Positions 31,385 through 41,932 of a stretch of DNA of 64,000 nucleotides are shown one piece after another. The DNA comes from Gemmatimonadota bacterium (GTDB taxonomy: Bacteria > Gemmatimonadota > Gemmatimonadetes > Gemmatimonadales > GWC2-71-9), in assembly GCA_003222135.1 (NCBI GenBank), contig QHUM01000055.1, forward strand, positions 19,258 through 83,257, written 5' to 3'. The notes beneath the pieces were generated by a model that searched no databases, was not told the origin of the DNA, and was given only the letters and a program-made list of their open reading frames with translations. Both the position numbers and the translations under genes were made by a program. Numbering within the stretch: position 1 is the stretch's first letter; each line of letters starts with the position of its first letter.

Positions 31385-31477
31385 GGACAGCCCCCGTGTT
31401 TCACACCCTGAAGGGTGTGCTCGGCACTGCACTGTCCTTAAGGACAGTGATTCGCCGAGCCCAGGCTTTAGCCTGGG
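31381..31477. repeat. Multi-hairpin palindromic repeat, copy A
   Basis: Lies between moaD and moaE. In order: ACACGG...CCGTGT (31381-31399); an 8-bp stem CACACCCT/AGGGTGTG (31402-31419); GCTCGGC (31419-31425) that pairs with GCCGAGC (31454-31460) around a perfect 20-base palindrome centred on CCTTAAGG (31430-31449); and CCCAGGCT/AGCCTGGG (31460-31477). Its centre resembles copy B near 48444-48468 at 22 of 25 positions. Looks like a REP-type element. Confidence 0.75.
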
Positions 31478-31514
31478 AAAGGGACGCTGTCATGGGCCCT
31501 GTGGCTTGCCTCAT

Positions 31515-31781
31515 TCACCCTCCCGCGATCGGCGGCAGCAGCGCCACTTCATCCCCGTCCCGCACGCTGGCGTCCAGCTTCACGTGCCGCAGGTTCACGG
31601 CGGTGAGCGGGCGCTCCGGGATGTCGTGCGCTCCGGGTAGCTGGTCCCGTACGCGCCGCACCACATCGCCGACCGTGGCGGGAAGCGGCACCGCCACCGC
31701 GGCTTCGGCCCGCCCCACGAGCTCCGCATAGCGGGCGAAAAAGCGCACGCGAATCGTGCCGGACGGAGTTTGAGGCGCCAT
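31515..31781 (-). CDS. moaD: Molybdopterin synthase sulfur-carrier subunit
   Basis: Ubiquitin-like sulfur carrier of 88 residues, with core IRVRFFARYAELVGRAEA and the obligatory C-terminal GG (LLPPIAGG) that is adenylated and thiocarboxylated. It pairs with MoaE encoded downstream. The 130 bases between them hold the palindromic repeat. No moaC or MoeB is in the window. Confidence 0.92.
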   Translation of the reverse strand: MAPQTPSGTIRVRFFARYAELVGRAEAAVAVPLPATVGDVVRRVRDQLPGAHDIPERPLTAVNLRHVKLDASVRDGDEVALLPPIAGG

Positions 31782-31804
31782 GTCGCCTGAGAAGATAGCC
31801 CTCC

Positions 31805-33589
31805 TCAGCCGCCCGTGGAACCGGTCGTGAGGCCCCGCCACAGCTTCGTCTGCTTCGGGGTCGCGGCGGCCGCCGGCGTGAGCGTGAACGCCGTGCTGGT
31901 GCGCTCGCGCACCTGGGTCGTGAGCGTGACGGTCTGACCGCCGCGTTGCGCCACGATCGTGAGTGGCGCACCCGCCTTGCCGCGGTACTGCTGCCGGAAG
32001 GTCGACGCCCAGTCGCCCTCGGGCCGCGTCTCGATGTCCCCCACCTTCAGTAGCTCGTCCCCGGGTGCCAAGCCCGCGACCTCGGCGGCGCTTCCGGGGA
32101 CGATGTCCCGCACCACCAGCTTGCCGTGCTCGTTCGGCTGGGCGTTCACGCCGAGGAACGGGACCGAGCTGGTTTTCCGGACGACGGCGATCCCGGCCTT
32201 GGGCAACACGCTCTCGTAGGGTAGCGGCTCCCGGCCGTTGATGTAGCGCTGGTAGAACCCGTCCACGTCGGGCGCGCCGAACTCCCGCAACAGCCCGAGC
32301 AGATCGGCGGTGCCGAAGCCCTTGTGCTTCTGGTAAAACCGCGTGTACAGCGCCCGCATCACGTCGTCCAGGCTGCTCTTGTTGTCGGTCGCGTCCCGGA
32401 TCGAGACGTCGAGCAGCATTCCGGTGAGGGCCCCTTTGGGATAGTAGAGCTGAGAGCTGTTGACGAAAACTTCGTTGATCCACGTCGCGGCGCTGCCGTC
32501 TTCCTCGCTCCACGGCTCCGGCGCCGACTCCACCTCCTGCATGTCTTTCACGGCGTTGTTCAGGAACTGCTCGGGCGTCCACAGTCCGGACCGCACGTTG
32601 GTGAGATCGGCGTAGTAGTCGGTCACGCCCTCCGACCACCACAAGAGCGGCGTGTATTGCTCGCCGTGATAGTCGTACGGCCACATCTCGGCAGGGCGGA
32701 TCCGCTTGACGTTCCACAAGTGGAAATACTCGTGGGACATGAGCGGCACCATGAAGTCCCCGAAGTTGCCCGCCGCGTCCGCAAACGCGCCTTGCGGCAT
32801 GATGTCGAACTGCGCCGCACTGTGCTCCAGCCCGCCGCCGAAGTTGATCGGCTCCCGGATCACGTTGAAGAACACCGTGTAGTTCTCGTACGGCGGCCCG
32901 CCCATCAGCCCGTTCTCGGTCTTCGCGATCCGCTCGACGTCGCTCCGCATGTTGCGGGCGACGGCGGCTGTGTAGGCGTCGGCCGGCCAGACGGCGATCC
33001 GGATCCACTTGCCGTCGACCTGCACTGAGTCGAGGCTGTACTTGCCGACGAACGTTTCCGCGTCCGCCAGCTCGTGATAATCGGATGCGCTGTACGGCCC
33101 CGTTCCCGATCCCGCCAGCGCGGTCGTCACCTGCCAGCCCGCGGGCAGGGCGAACCGCAGCTGCGCGGGGCGCTGCAGCTGCCCTTCTTCGTACAGAAAC
33201 AGATTCGTGCCGAGGAATTGGCCGAACTCACCGTTGATCCGCGCGAGCGACAGGTCGACCGTGTCGGCCAGGTAGTCGAATTCGACCGTTACGCGATCGC
33301 TCCGGCCGGTGGTGACGCGCCATGTGTCCTTGTCGAAGCGATCCCAGAACAGCGTCTGGCCCGCGGGGTTCTTCGCGCCGAAGTGCCGCACGTAGCGCGC
33401 GTAGTTCTGGATCTCGTAGGCGCCCGGACTCCACGCCGGCAACGACAGGTACAGCGTGTCGCGTCCGCGGGCCGGAAACTCGGCCTTCACGTGGAACAGC
33501 TGGGCGGCGGGCGACGGGACGGACACTTCGTAGTTGACGGTTTGCGCGGACAGCGGGATGGCGATGAGCAGGGCGACGAGCTGACGCAC
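31805..33589 (-). CDS. Secreted M61-family peptidase with PDZ domain
   Basis: 594-residue exported metallopeptidase. A short signal peptide (LVALLIAIPLSAQ) is followed by the M61 N-terminal beta domain, the zinc motif HEYFHLWNVKR at about residue 290 with the third ligand in WWSEGVTDYYADL, and a C-terminal PDZ domain (PFLGVNAQPNEHGKLVVRDI ... GDELLKVGDIE). The length and order match glycyl aminopeptidase-like M61 proteins. GTG start at 33589. It begins after a terminator and so probably has its own promoter. Confidence 0.9.
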   Translation of the reverse strand: MRQLVALLIAIPLSAQTVNYEVSVPSPAAQLFHVKAEFPARGRDTLYLSLPAWSPGAYEIQNYARYVRHFGAKNPAGQTLFWDRFDKDTWRVTTGRSDRVTVEFDYLADTVDLSLARINGEFGQFLGTNLFLYEEGQLQRPAQLRFALPAGWQVTTALAGSGTGPYSASDYHELADAETFVGKYSLDSVQVDGKWIRIAVWPADAYTAAVARNMRSDVERIAKTENGLMGGPPYENYTVFFNVIREPINFGGGLEHSAAQFDIMPQGAFADAAGNFGDFMVPLMSHEYFHLWNVKRIRPAEMWPYDYHGEQYTPLLWWSEGVTDYYADLTNVRSGLWTPEQFLNNAVKDMQEVESAPEPWSEEDGSAATWINEVFVNSSQLYYPKGALTGMLLDVSIRDATDNKSSLDDVMRALYTRFYQKHKGFGTADLLGLLREFGAPDVDGFYQRYINGREPLPYESVLPKAGIAVVRKTSSVPFLGVNAQPNEHGKLVVRDIVPGSAAEVAGLAPGDELLKVGDIETRPEGDWASTFRQQYRGKAGAPLTIVAQRGGQTVTLTTQVRERTSTAFTLTPAAAATPKQTKLWRGLTTGSTGG

Positions 33590-33633
33590 TTGGGCGAGCT
33601 CCGCGAGTGGTGTGAGGGATCAGTACCCCGTGC

Positions 33634-33668
33634 AAAACAAAGCGGCCCAGACGGTTAGTCCGGGCCGC
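33634..33668 (-). terminator. Intrinsic terminator after hup
   Basis: Read on the minus strand, GCGGCCCGGAC and GTCTGGGCCGC form an 11-bp stem (one G-T pair) with a 5-base loop, directly followed by TTTGTTTT. It lies 23 bases after the HU stop and ends the long yicC-hup directon. Confidence 0.8.
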
Positions 33669-33690
33669 GGCCTGCGCGCCAGCGAGCGCG

Positions 33691-34005
33691 TCAGGGCGTC
33701 ACCTTCTCGCTCGCCTCCGCTACCATCGCGCGCAACTCCTTGCTGGGCTTGAACACCGGGACGGGGCGGGCGGCGACCTCCACCGGGTCGCCGGTGCGCG
33801 GGTTGCGGGCCATGCGCGTCTTGCGCTGCCGGATCTTGAAGGTCCCAAACCCGCGTATCTCAATGTTATGCTGCTCGGCGAGCGCGGCTTTCACGGCGTC
33901 GAGAAAGGAGTCAACGACGCGCGCGCAGTCCTTCTTGGAAATCAGGGGACCAGCGGTGCGTGCGATTTGTGCGGTGACCTTCTCGACCAGGTCGGCCTTC
34001 GTCAT
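33691..34005 (-). CDS. hup: HU/IHF-type DNA-binding protein
   Basis: Nucleoid protein of 104 residues (usual 90-100). MTKADLVEKVTAQIA start, EIRGFGTFKIRQRKTRMARNP with the DNA-intercalating Pro region (RNPRTGDPVEV), and KPSKELRAMV. A strong GGGGGAC Shine-Dalgarno precedes ATG 34005. Followed by an intrinsic terminator. The arm sequence suits HU as well as IHF; I cannot decide which. Confidence 0.92.
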   Translation of the reverse strand: MTKADLVEKVTAQIARTAGPLISKKDCARVVDSFLDAVKAALAEQHNIEIRGFGTFKIRQRKTRMARNPRTGDPVEVAARPVPVFKPSKELRAMVAEASEKVTP

Positions 34006-34063
34006 CCGTCCCCCTTGCAGGGCCCAAGGGCAGTCAAGACGAGGGGCCAACATACGGGCTTAC

Positions 34064-35143
34064 CTATTGTGTGTCAAGAGCTTGGAGGAACTGCTGGAAG
34101 TGCCCTTGGGCGTCGTGCGGACCGGGCGAGGCCTCCGGATGGTACTGTACCGCGAAAATCGGGTACTCCCGGTGCTTCACGCCTTCGACGGTACCGTCAT
34201 TGAGGTTGAGATGGGTCACTTCAAGCGCCTTCGCGCCCGGAACGCCTGCTGTGTCGCCGCGCACCGCAAAACCGTGGTTCTGCGACGTTATAAGTACTTG
34301 TCCTGTCGCAAGATCGCGCACCGGATGGTTGCCCCCCCGATGCCCGTACGGCAGTTTCACCGTCTCGCCACCCAGCGCGAGGCCGAGCAGTTGGTGACCG
34401 AGACAAATCCCGAAGATCGGCAGCGTGCCGTCGGCCAATTCGCGCAGCGTCGCGATCGCGTACGTTACCGCGGCCGGATCGCCGGGCCCGTTCGAGAGAA
34501 ACAGACCGTCGGGCTCGAGCTCGCGCACTTCCGCGGCCGAGGTCGCCGCCGGCACGATCGTGACGCGGCAGCCATGCTGCACGAACAACCGCACGATGTT
34601 GCGCTTCATCCCGTAGTCGTACGCGACGATGTGGCGGCGGGCGTCGGCCGGCCCTTCACGGTATTGCTGCGCGACGGTCGCGTGCGTCGCGAGGTCGAGG
34701 CCGTCCATCGAGGGACTCGCGGCGAGCGCGGCGCGCACGTCGTCGCTCGGTTGCTCGCCCTGTGCGACCGCGCCGCGCATCGCGCCTTTGGAGCGAATGT
34801 GGCGCGTGAGCTGACGCGTGTCGACGTCCTCGACGATCGGCACGCGGGCCTCCGCCAGCCAGTCGGCGAGCGCTCCCGTCGATCGCCAGTTGGACGGCTT
34901 GAGCGACAGCTCGCGCACCACCACGCCGGCCACGCGCGGCCGGTCGGACTCTACGTCCTCTGGATTGATGCCGTAGTTGCCGATCATGGGTGCCGTCATC
35001 ACTACGATCTGCCCGAGATACGACGGGTCGGTGAAGACCTCTTGGTAGCCGGACAGGTTGGTGGTGAAGACGACTTCGGCGTACGTCTGTTCAAACGGGA
35101 TGGGCGCGGTACCCGGGAACCAGGCTCCGTCCTCGAGCAGCAC
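34064..35143 (-). CDS. carA: Carbamoyl phosphate synthase small subunit
   Basis: Glutamine amidotransferase subunit that supplies ammonia to CarB. 359 residues; N-terminal CarA domain (TTNLSGYQEVFTDPSY), GATase with the nucleophile in IFGICLGHQLLGLA and the His/Glu pair in VQYHPEASPGPHD. The first standard start codon is GTG 35143, but the conserved family N-terminus (xAYLxLEDG) begins four residues earlier, in frame, with no standard start codon there, so the true start may be a rare codon or the protein is slightly trimmed. carB is not adjacent. Confidence 0.93.
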   Translation of the reverse strand: MLLEDGAWFPGTAPIPFEQTYAEVVFTTNLSGYQEVFTDPSYLGQIVVMTAPMIGNYGINPEDVESDRPRVAGVVVRELSLKPSNWRSTGALADWLAEARVPIVEDVDTRQLTRHIRSKGAMRGAVAQGEQPSDDVRAALAASPSMDGLDLATHATVAQQYREGPADARRHIVAYDYGMKRNIVRLFVQHGCRVTIVPAATSAAEVRELEPDGLFLSNGPGDPAAVTYAIATLRELADGTLPIFGICLGHQLLGLALGGETVKLPYGHRGGNHPVRDLATGQVLITSQNHGFAVRGDTAGVPGAKALEVTHLNLNDGTVEGVKHREYPIFAVQYHPEASPGPHDAQGHFQQFLQALDTQ

Positions 35144-35159
35144 GTAGGCCGGGGGACGC

Positions 35160-35552
35160 TCAGCGATCAGGAGGTCTCCGGCCGGACGACGGATTGGAGG
35201 GCGGTGGGGGGGGAGCCTGCGGCGCCGGCGTCTGCTGCGGCGTGGATTGCAGCGGCAGCGGCGTGGGGAGCACCGGAGCCGGCGGCGGCGCGGTCGTGTC
35301 GATCACCGAGCGCGGGGCGCTGGTCTGCGCGGATAGGATCGCGAGCACGAGCGAGAGGAACAGAAAGATCGCCGCCGACCACCACGTGAGCTTGGTGAGC
35401 AGGGTCGTCGCCTGCCTGCCGCCCATGAACTGCTCGGTGCCAGCACCCCCGCCGAGCGATGCAAGCCCACCCCCCTGCCCCGCCTGCAGCAGGATGGCCG
35501 TCGTCAGCACGAGCGAGTCGAGGATGAGAACGCCGACCAGGAAGCCGTACAT
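35160..35552 (-). CDS. secG: Preprotein translocase subunit SecG
   Basis: Two-helix SecYEG accessory subunit. 130 residues: the first helix LVGVLILDSLVLTTAILLQ, the conserved cytoplasmic loop QGGGLASLGGGAGTEQFMGG, the second helix WWSAAIFLFLSLVLAIL, then an unusual 45-residue Pro-rich tail (PTPLPLQSTPQQTPAPQ). ATG at 35552 chosen. The gap-pgk-tpiA-secG order is common in bacteria. Confidence 0.93.
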   Translation of the reverse strand: MYGFLVGVLILDSLVLTTAILLQAGQGGGLASLGGGAGTEQFMGGRQATTLLTKLTWWSAAIFLFLSLVLAILSAQTSAPRSVIDTTAPPPAPVLPTPLPLQSTPQQTPAPQAPPPPPSNPSSGRRPPDR

Positions 35553-35571
35553 GCGCGCGGGCGGATAATAC

Positions 35572-36320
35572 CTAGGCCGCGCCGGTTTGCACAAGCTCGG
35601 CCCAGCTCGCGGGATCGAGCGACGCGCCGCCGACGAGCACGCCGTCGAGCTCCGGCTCGGCGAGCAGCTCGGCGACGTTCTTGAGATTCACGCTGCCGCC
35701 GTACACCACGCGGGCCTGCGCCATGCCGCGGGCGGCGAGCCACGCGCGGATCTCGCGGTGCACTTGGGCGGCGTCTCGAGGCGTGGCATTCCTGCCTGTG
35801 CCGATCGCCCACACCGGCTCGTAGGCCGTCGTGATCTGGCCGAGCTTCCCTCCGTCCAGCCCGCCCAGCGCGCCCGCCAGCTGCCGCGTCACGACAGCGA
35901 GCGTGTTCCCCGCCTCCCGCTCGGCGAGCGTTTCGCCGACGCACAGCATGGGAGCGAGGCCGGCCGCCAGGGCCGCGGCGACCTTCTTCCGAGTGTCTTC
36001 GTCGGTCTCGCCGAAGACGTGGCGGCGCTCCGAGTGGCCGATGAGAGTCGCCGTGGCGCCCGCCTGGGCGACGAGCGGGCCGGACACGGCCCCGGTGAAG
36101 GCCCCTTTGGGCTCCCAGTGGATGTCCTGGGCGCCGACCACCAGGTCGGCGCGCTCGCGCGCGGCGTGCGCCGCCGCCTCGAGCGACACGGCGGGCGGAA
36201 AGAACCATACCTCGCACTGCTCGCGCGGGTGGTAGCGCGCCCGGAACGTCTTGAAGTACGCACGTGCCTCGTCCGGGCCGAGGTTCATCTTCCAATTGGC
36301 GGCGAACCAGAGGGGTCGGC

Positions 36321-36324
<4 letters not shown>
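35572..36324 (-). CDS. tpiA: Triosephosphate isomerase
   Basis: TIM-barrel glycolytic enzyme, 250 residues. FAANWKMNLG with the catalytic Lys, GHSERRHVFGE with the catalytic His, the catalytic Glu in TAYEPVWAIGTG, and YGGSVNLKN phosphate loop are all intact. GTG start overlapping the pgk stop (GTGA). Confidence 0.97.
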
Positions 36325-38512
<2,188 letters not shown>

Positions 38513-39295
38513 TTAGGTGAAATCCGGAAGAGTCGCTCGCCCGAACGTCACGCCCAGCACGGTGCCGGCGCCGGCCTGCTCCAAGGCCCGTGCGGCCTCG
38601 GCGAGCGTGGCCCCGGTGGTGAAGACGTCGTCGACGAGCACGAGCGGCCGCTCGGGTAGACCAACCCCGAGGCCATGCCTCGGGGCTCCAGGAACCCCGG
38701 GCCGTGAGCCCGGGGTCGGTCCACCCGAGGCCGTGCGTCGTGCCGCAAACGCCCCCGCCACATTCGCCAGTCGCGCTTGCGGTGTCAACGCCGTCTGGGT
38801 CGCCGTCTCCCGCACCCGCGTGAGCAGGTCTACCACGGGTCGGCGCCAGCGCTGCGCCAGCGCGCGCGCCAGCCGCTCGCTCTGGTTATAGCCGCGTTCC
38901 CGCAAGCGTTGCCGGCCGAGCGGCACCGGCACGAGCCAGGCCGAATCGCGCCCCGGCAACACGATCCCCGCGACGGCGTCGGCCAAGTGGTCGGCGATGC
39001 GCCCCAGCGCCCCGTACTTGAGGGCGTGCACCGCGTCGCGCGCTCCGGCCTCGAGCCACACCGCCGACCGCACGACGCGCAACGCGCCGGGCCAGTCGGC
39101 GCACAACCGGCAGGGGCCGAAGTGCGGCTCGGGCTGGCCGCAGCGCTCGCACCAGGGGGGCCGAACGGCCCGCCAGCGATGGCGGCACACGTCGCACACG
39201 ACCCGATCGGAGCGGGCGTACGACAGCAGGGCGTGGCAGAGGGCGCACTCCGTCGGGAGGAGCAGCTGCTCGATCGCCTCACGCACGGAGCGCAT
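38513..39295 (-). CDS. comF: ComF family phosphoribosyltransferase-like protein
   Basis: 260-residue ComF protein, needed for DNA uptake in competent species. N-terminal zinc site (CALCHALL, CDVCRHRW, CERCGQPE, CRLCADWP) and C-terminal PRTase fold with the PRPP loop VLVDDVFTTGAT. Between AGAFAARR and VLVDDV sits an extra Gly/Pro-rich stretch (about residues 188-214) not expected in the family; it is encoded by a palindromic repeat inserted in frame. The ATG at 39295 overlaps the 3' end of aroE by 17 bases. Confidence 0.88.
   Translation of the reverse strand: MRSVREAIEQLLLPTECALCHALLSYARSDRVVCDVCRHRWRAVRPPWCERCGQPEPHFGPCRLCADWPGALRVVRSAVWLEAGARDAVHALKYGALGRIADHLADAVAGIVLPGRDSAWLVPVPLGRQRLRERGYNQSERLARALAQRWRRPVVDLLTRVRETATQTALTPQARLANVAGAFAARRTASGGPTPGSRPGVPGAPRHGLGVGLPERPLVLVDDVFTTGATLAEAARALEQAGAGTVLGVTFGRATLPDFT
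38652..38728. repeat. Palindromic repeat inserted inside comF
   Basis: Outer inverted arms TCGGGTAGACC (38652-38662) and GGTCCACCCGA (38718-38728) match at 10 of 11 positions and enclose two perfect hairpins: CCCCGAGGC/GCCTCGGGG (38665-38685) and CCCCGGGC/GCCCGGGG (38695-38715). The whole would fold like a cross with an outer stem and two side stems. It leaves the comF frame open. Confidence 0.75.
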
Positions 39296-40100
39296 GGTTC
39301 ACCGCGGCCCGCATGACCTCCACCGGAGCGGGGTGACCGGGAAAGAAGCGACCGAACGCGGCGACGCCCTGCTGGACCAGCATCTCGCGCCCGTCGTGGG
39401 CGGGGATACCCGCGGCGCGCAGGGCGCGCACCCACCGGGTCCCGCCGCGCCGGTACACGAGGTCGAGCGCCGCCGCGAGTCGCTCGGCCCGCGCGGGATC
39501 GAGCGGCAACGGATCGGTCTCCTTGAGGCCCAGCGGCGTGGCGTTGATAGCGACCTCGGGCTCGAGCGCGCCGCGCGCCGGCTGCACCGGCGCCCCACGG
39601 CTCTTGGCCCAGTCGGCGAAGCGCTGAGCGCGCGCCGCGTCGCGTGACAGCACGTGCACCTCCGCCCGCAGCTCGGCCGCGGCAATGGCCACCGCACGCG
39701 CGGCGCCCCCGGTGCCGACGAGCAGCCAGCAGCGGGCGCCGTCGACCCCGAGCTGCTTGAGACACGCGAGCACGCCCGGGACGTCGGTGTTGTCGCCGAC
39801 CAGCTCGCCGTGCTCGGTCCAGAACGTATTGCACGCGCCCACGCGGGCGCACAGATCCGTTTTGCGCGCCATGCATCGTTCCGCCGCTTCCTTGTGGGGG
39901 ACCGTGACGTTCCCCGACCCGCCGACGGCCGCCAGGGCGGCGAGCACGGGCGGGAGCGCTTCCGCGGGCGTCGGCAGCGCCACGTACACGGCGTCGAGGC
40001 CGAGGGCGCGGAGCGCGGCGTTGTGCATGACGGGGGACAGCGAATGGGTGACGGGATCGCCGATCACCGCGAGCAGCCGCGTGCTAGCGCTGATTTCCAC
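39279..40100 (-). CDS. aroE: Shikimate dehydrogenase
   Basis: NADP-dependent step 4 of the shikimate pathway. 273 residues from the GTG at 40100; a TTG at 40109 is also in frame. Substrate-site residues in VIGDPVTHSLSPVMHNAA, the catalytic Lys in NVTVPHKEAA, NTDVPG, and the Rossmann loop LLVGTGGAARAVAIA are visible. Overlaps the phosphatase gene at its start and comF at its end, so it is embedded in the directon. Confidence 0.95.
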   Translation of the reverse strand: MEISASTRLLAVIGDPVTHSLSPVMHNAALRALGLDAVYVALPTPAEALPPVLAALAAVGGSGNVTVPHKEAAERCMARKTDLCARVGACNTFWTEHGELVGDNTDVPGVLACLKQLGVDGARCWLLVGTGGAARAVAIAAAELRAEVHVLSRDAARAQRFADWAKSRGAPVQPARGALEPEVAINATPLGLKETDPLPLDPARAERLAAALDLVYRRGGTRWVRALRAAGIPAHDGREMLVQQGVAAFGRFFPGHPAPVEVMRAAVNHALRA

Positions 40101-40581
40101 CGCTCGCAAACTCTTTCACGATCCGCTCCACCGCCGTGTCGATGAGGGCCTCGAGCTCGACGCAGGTGTCGCGGTAGACCTCGAGGTCGCCTCCGAACGG
40201 GTCGCTCACCTCCGCGGCGTCGCCCTCGCGCCCGGCGTATTCGCCCAGCACAAAGACGTGGCTCTCCCCGCCCAGCTCGTCGACTCGCGCCCGGTGATGA
40301 CGCGCCATGGTGAGGATGAGATCCACCTCCTCGACCAGCTCCCGCGTGAGCAGGCGGGCGCGGTGCGCCGAGAGGTCGAGCCCGCGCTCCAGCCCCACGA
40401 GATACGCGCCCTCGGACACGGGCGCGCCGTCCCACGCCCCGGTCCCGGCCGACGCCACGTCGAGGCCGTCGATGCCGCGCTGCGCCAGGGCGCGCTGCAG
40501 CAGCGCCGCGGCCAGTGGGCTGCGGCAGATGTTGCCGGTGCAGACGAGGAGGATCCGCTTCGTTTTCGTGTGCTCCATCAC
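40084..40581 (-). CDS. Low-molecular-weight protein tyrosine phosphatase
   Basis: 165-residue LMW-PTP or arsenate-reductase-fold phosphatase. The P-loop is CTGNICRS with nucleophile Cys14, and the general-acid loop is DPFGG. Starts at GTG 40581 (overlapping the tsaC stop) or ATG one codon on. Might also be annotated as protein arginine phosphatase (YwlE-type); its position next to a Sua5/YwlC-type gene resembles that of ywlE in Bacillus. Substrate unknown. Confidence 0.88.
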   Translation of the reverse strand: MMEHTKTKRILLVCTGNICRSPLAAALLQRALAQRGIDGLDVASAGTGAWDGAPVSEGAYLVGLERGLDLSAHRARLLTRELVEEVDLILTMARHHRARVDELGGESHVFVLGEYAGREGDAAEVSDPFGGDLEVYRDTCVELEALIDTAVERIVKEFASGGNQR

Positions 40582-41231
40582 GGTGCCAGTCGCCCCACGG
40601 CGCGCCGCAGCTCGGCGAGCGTCAGGGCGCCTTCGCGCACCAGCCGGGGCGCGGGTTGCGTGCAGTCAACCACGGTCGAGGGGGGGGAGTTCCCCAACAC
40701 GCCCCCGTCCAGCACCAGCAGCGTACCGGCCGCGACGGCGGCCGCGAAATCGCGCGTGATCGCGGCGGCCCCGGGCGCCGGCGGCTGCCCCGGCAGATTC
40801 GCCGACGTGGACGTTACCGGCTCCCCCAGGGCCTGCACCAGCCGCGCCATCCCGCGGTGCGACGTCCAGCGCACGGCGATCCCCCCCTCCGGGCCGCGCA
40901 GCAGGTCGGGCAGTCGGCCGCTGCCGCCGGGGAGCACGAGCGACAGCGGGCCGGGCCAGAACGCGCGGGCCAGCGCGCTGGCCGCGGCGTTGAACGCGAG
41001 GCCCTGCGCTTCGGCCATGTCGCGGTGGCTCACCAACAAGAGGAACGGCTTGTCCGGCCGCCGCCCCTTGAGGCGTTGCAGCGCGGCGACGTCGGCGGCG
41101 AGCGGCCGGGAGCCCACGCCGTACACCGTTTCGGTCGGGTAGGCGATCAACCCGCCCGAGCGCAGGTGGGCAACCGCGGGCTCGAGGGCCGCCTCGACCT
41201 GTTCGGCCGTGCCGAACGGAATCGGGTTCAC
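40578..41231 (-). CDS. tsaC: L-threonylcarbamoyladenylate synthase
   Basis: YrdC-fold enzyme that makes threonylcarbamoyl-AMP for the t6A37 modification of tRNA. 217 residues: AYPTETVYGVGSRPL, KGRRPDKPFLLLVS, and TSTSANLPGQPP are hallmarks. The size is closer to short TsaC than long Sua5. GTG start overlapping the ispD stop. A run of eight G occurs at 40680-40687 inside the gene. Confidence 0.92.
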   Translation of the reverse strand: MNPIPFGTAEQVEAALEPAVAHLRSGGLIAYPTETVYGVGSRPLAADVAALQRLKGRRPDKPFLLLVSHRDMAEAQGLAFNAAASALARAFWPGPLSLVLPGGSGRLPDLLRGPEGGIAVRWTSHRGMARLVQALGEPVTSTSANLPGQPPAPGAAAITRDFAAAVAAGTLLVLDGGVLGNSPPSTVVDCTQPAPRLVREGALTLAELRRAVGRLAP

Positions 41232-41932
41232 CGCCGCTCACGCGCCAACGCCTCGGCGATGCGGAAGTCGTCCGCCGTCGTGACCTTGAGATTGTGCGGG
41301 GTATCGGGAATAACATGGACCGCGAACCCGGCGCGCTCGCACAGCTCTGCATCGTCGGTCGGGGCGGGGTCTTCCTTCCGCAGCCGGGCGTACGCCTCGT
41401 CGATCATGCCGCGCGGGAACCCCTGCGGCGTCTGCGCGCGCCACAGACGCTCCCTCGCGACGGTTCTGGTGATACGATCGTCCGCGACTTCCTTGATTGT
41501 GTCGTGCAGCGGCACCGCCGCTACGGCGCCCACGCCGGTGCGTGCGCGCGTGATCACGCTGTCGATCGTCTCGCGACTGACGAACGGCCGGGCGCCGTCG
41601 TGCACCAGCACGACGCTGGCGCCCGGCGGCAGGGCACGCAACCCCGCCCGCACCGATTGGGCCCGGGCGGCGCCGCCCGGCACGAGGCACAGGCGGTCGC
41701 CCAGGAGCTTGCCCAGCCACTCCGGCGGGCGCTCGGCGAAGCCGGCGGGTACCGCAACGACCACCTGGCTCACCGCGGGGTGTGACGTGAAGGGTCGCAG
41801 CGTCCGCAGCAGCATCGGGACGCCATGGATCGGACGGAACTGCTTCGGCTCGCCCGGGCCGGCGCGGACTCCGGCGCCTGCGGCGACGATCACCACGCCG
41901 ACGTCAGGCGGCGAGGCGACGGGCGAGGTCAC
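41228..41932 (-). CDS. ispD: 2-C-methyl-D-erythritol 4-phosphate cytidylyltransferase
   Basis: CTP-dependent step of the MEP isoprenoid pathway, 234 residues. Nucleotide-binding VVIVAAGAGVRAGPGEPKQF, LVHDGARPFVS, and WRAQTPQGFPR. The start GTG at 41932 lies 29 bases inside radA; no later standard start would keep the first conserved strand well, so the overlap is probably genuine. ispF is not adjacent. Confidence 0.93.
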   Translation of the reverse strand: MTSPVASPPDVGVVIVAAGAGVRAGPGEPKQFRPIHGVPMLLRTLRPFTSHPAVSQVVVAVPAGFAERPPEWLGKLLGDRLCLVPGGAARAQSVRAGLRALPPGASVVLVHDGARPFVSRETIDSVITRARTGVGAVAAVPLHDTIKEVADDRITRTVARERLWRAQTPQGFPRGMIDEAYARLRKEDPAPTDDAELCERAGFAVHVIPDTPHNLKVTTADDFRIAEALARERR

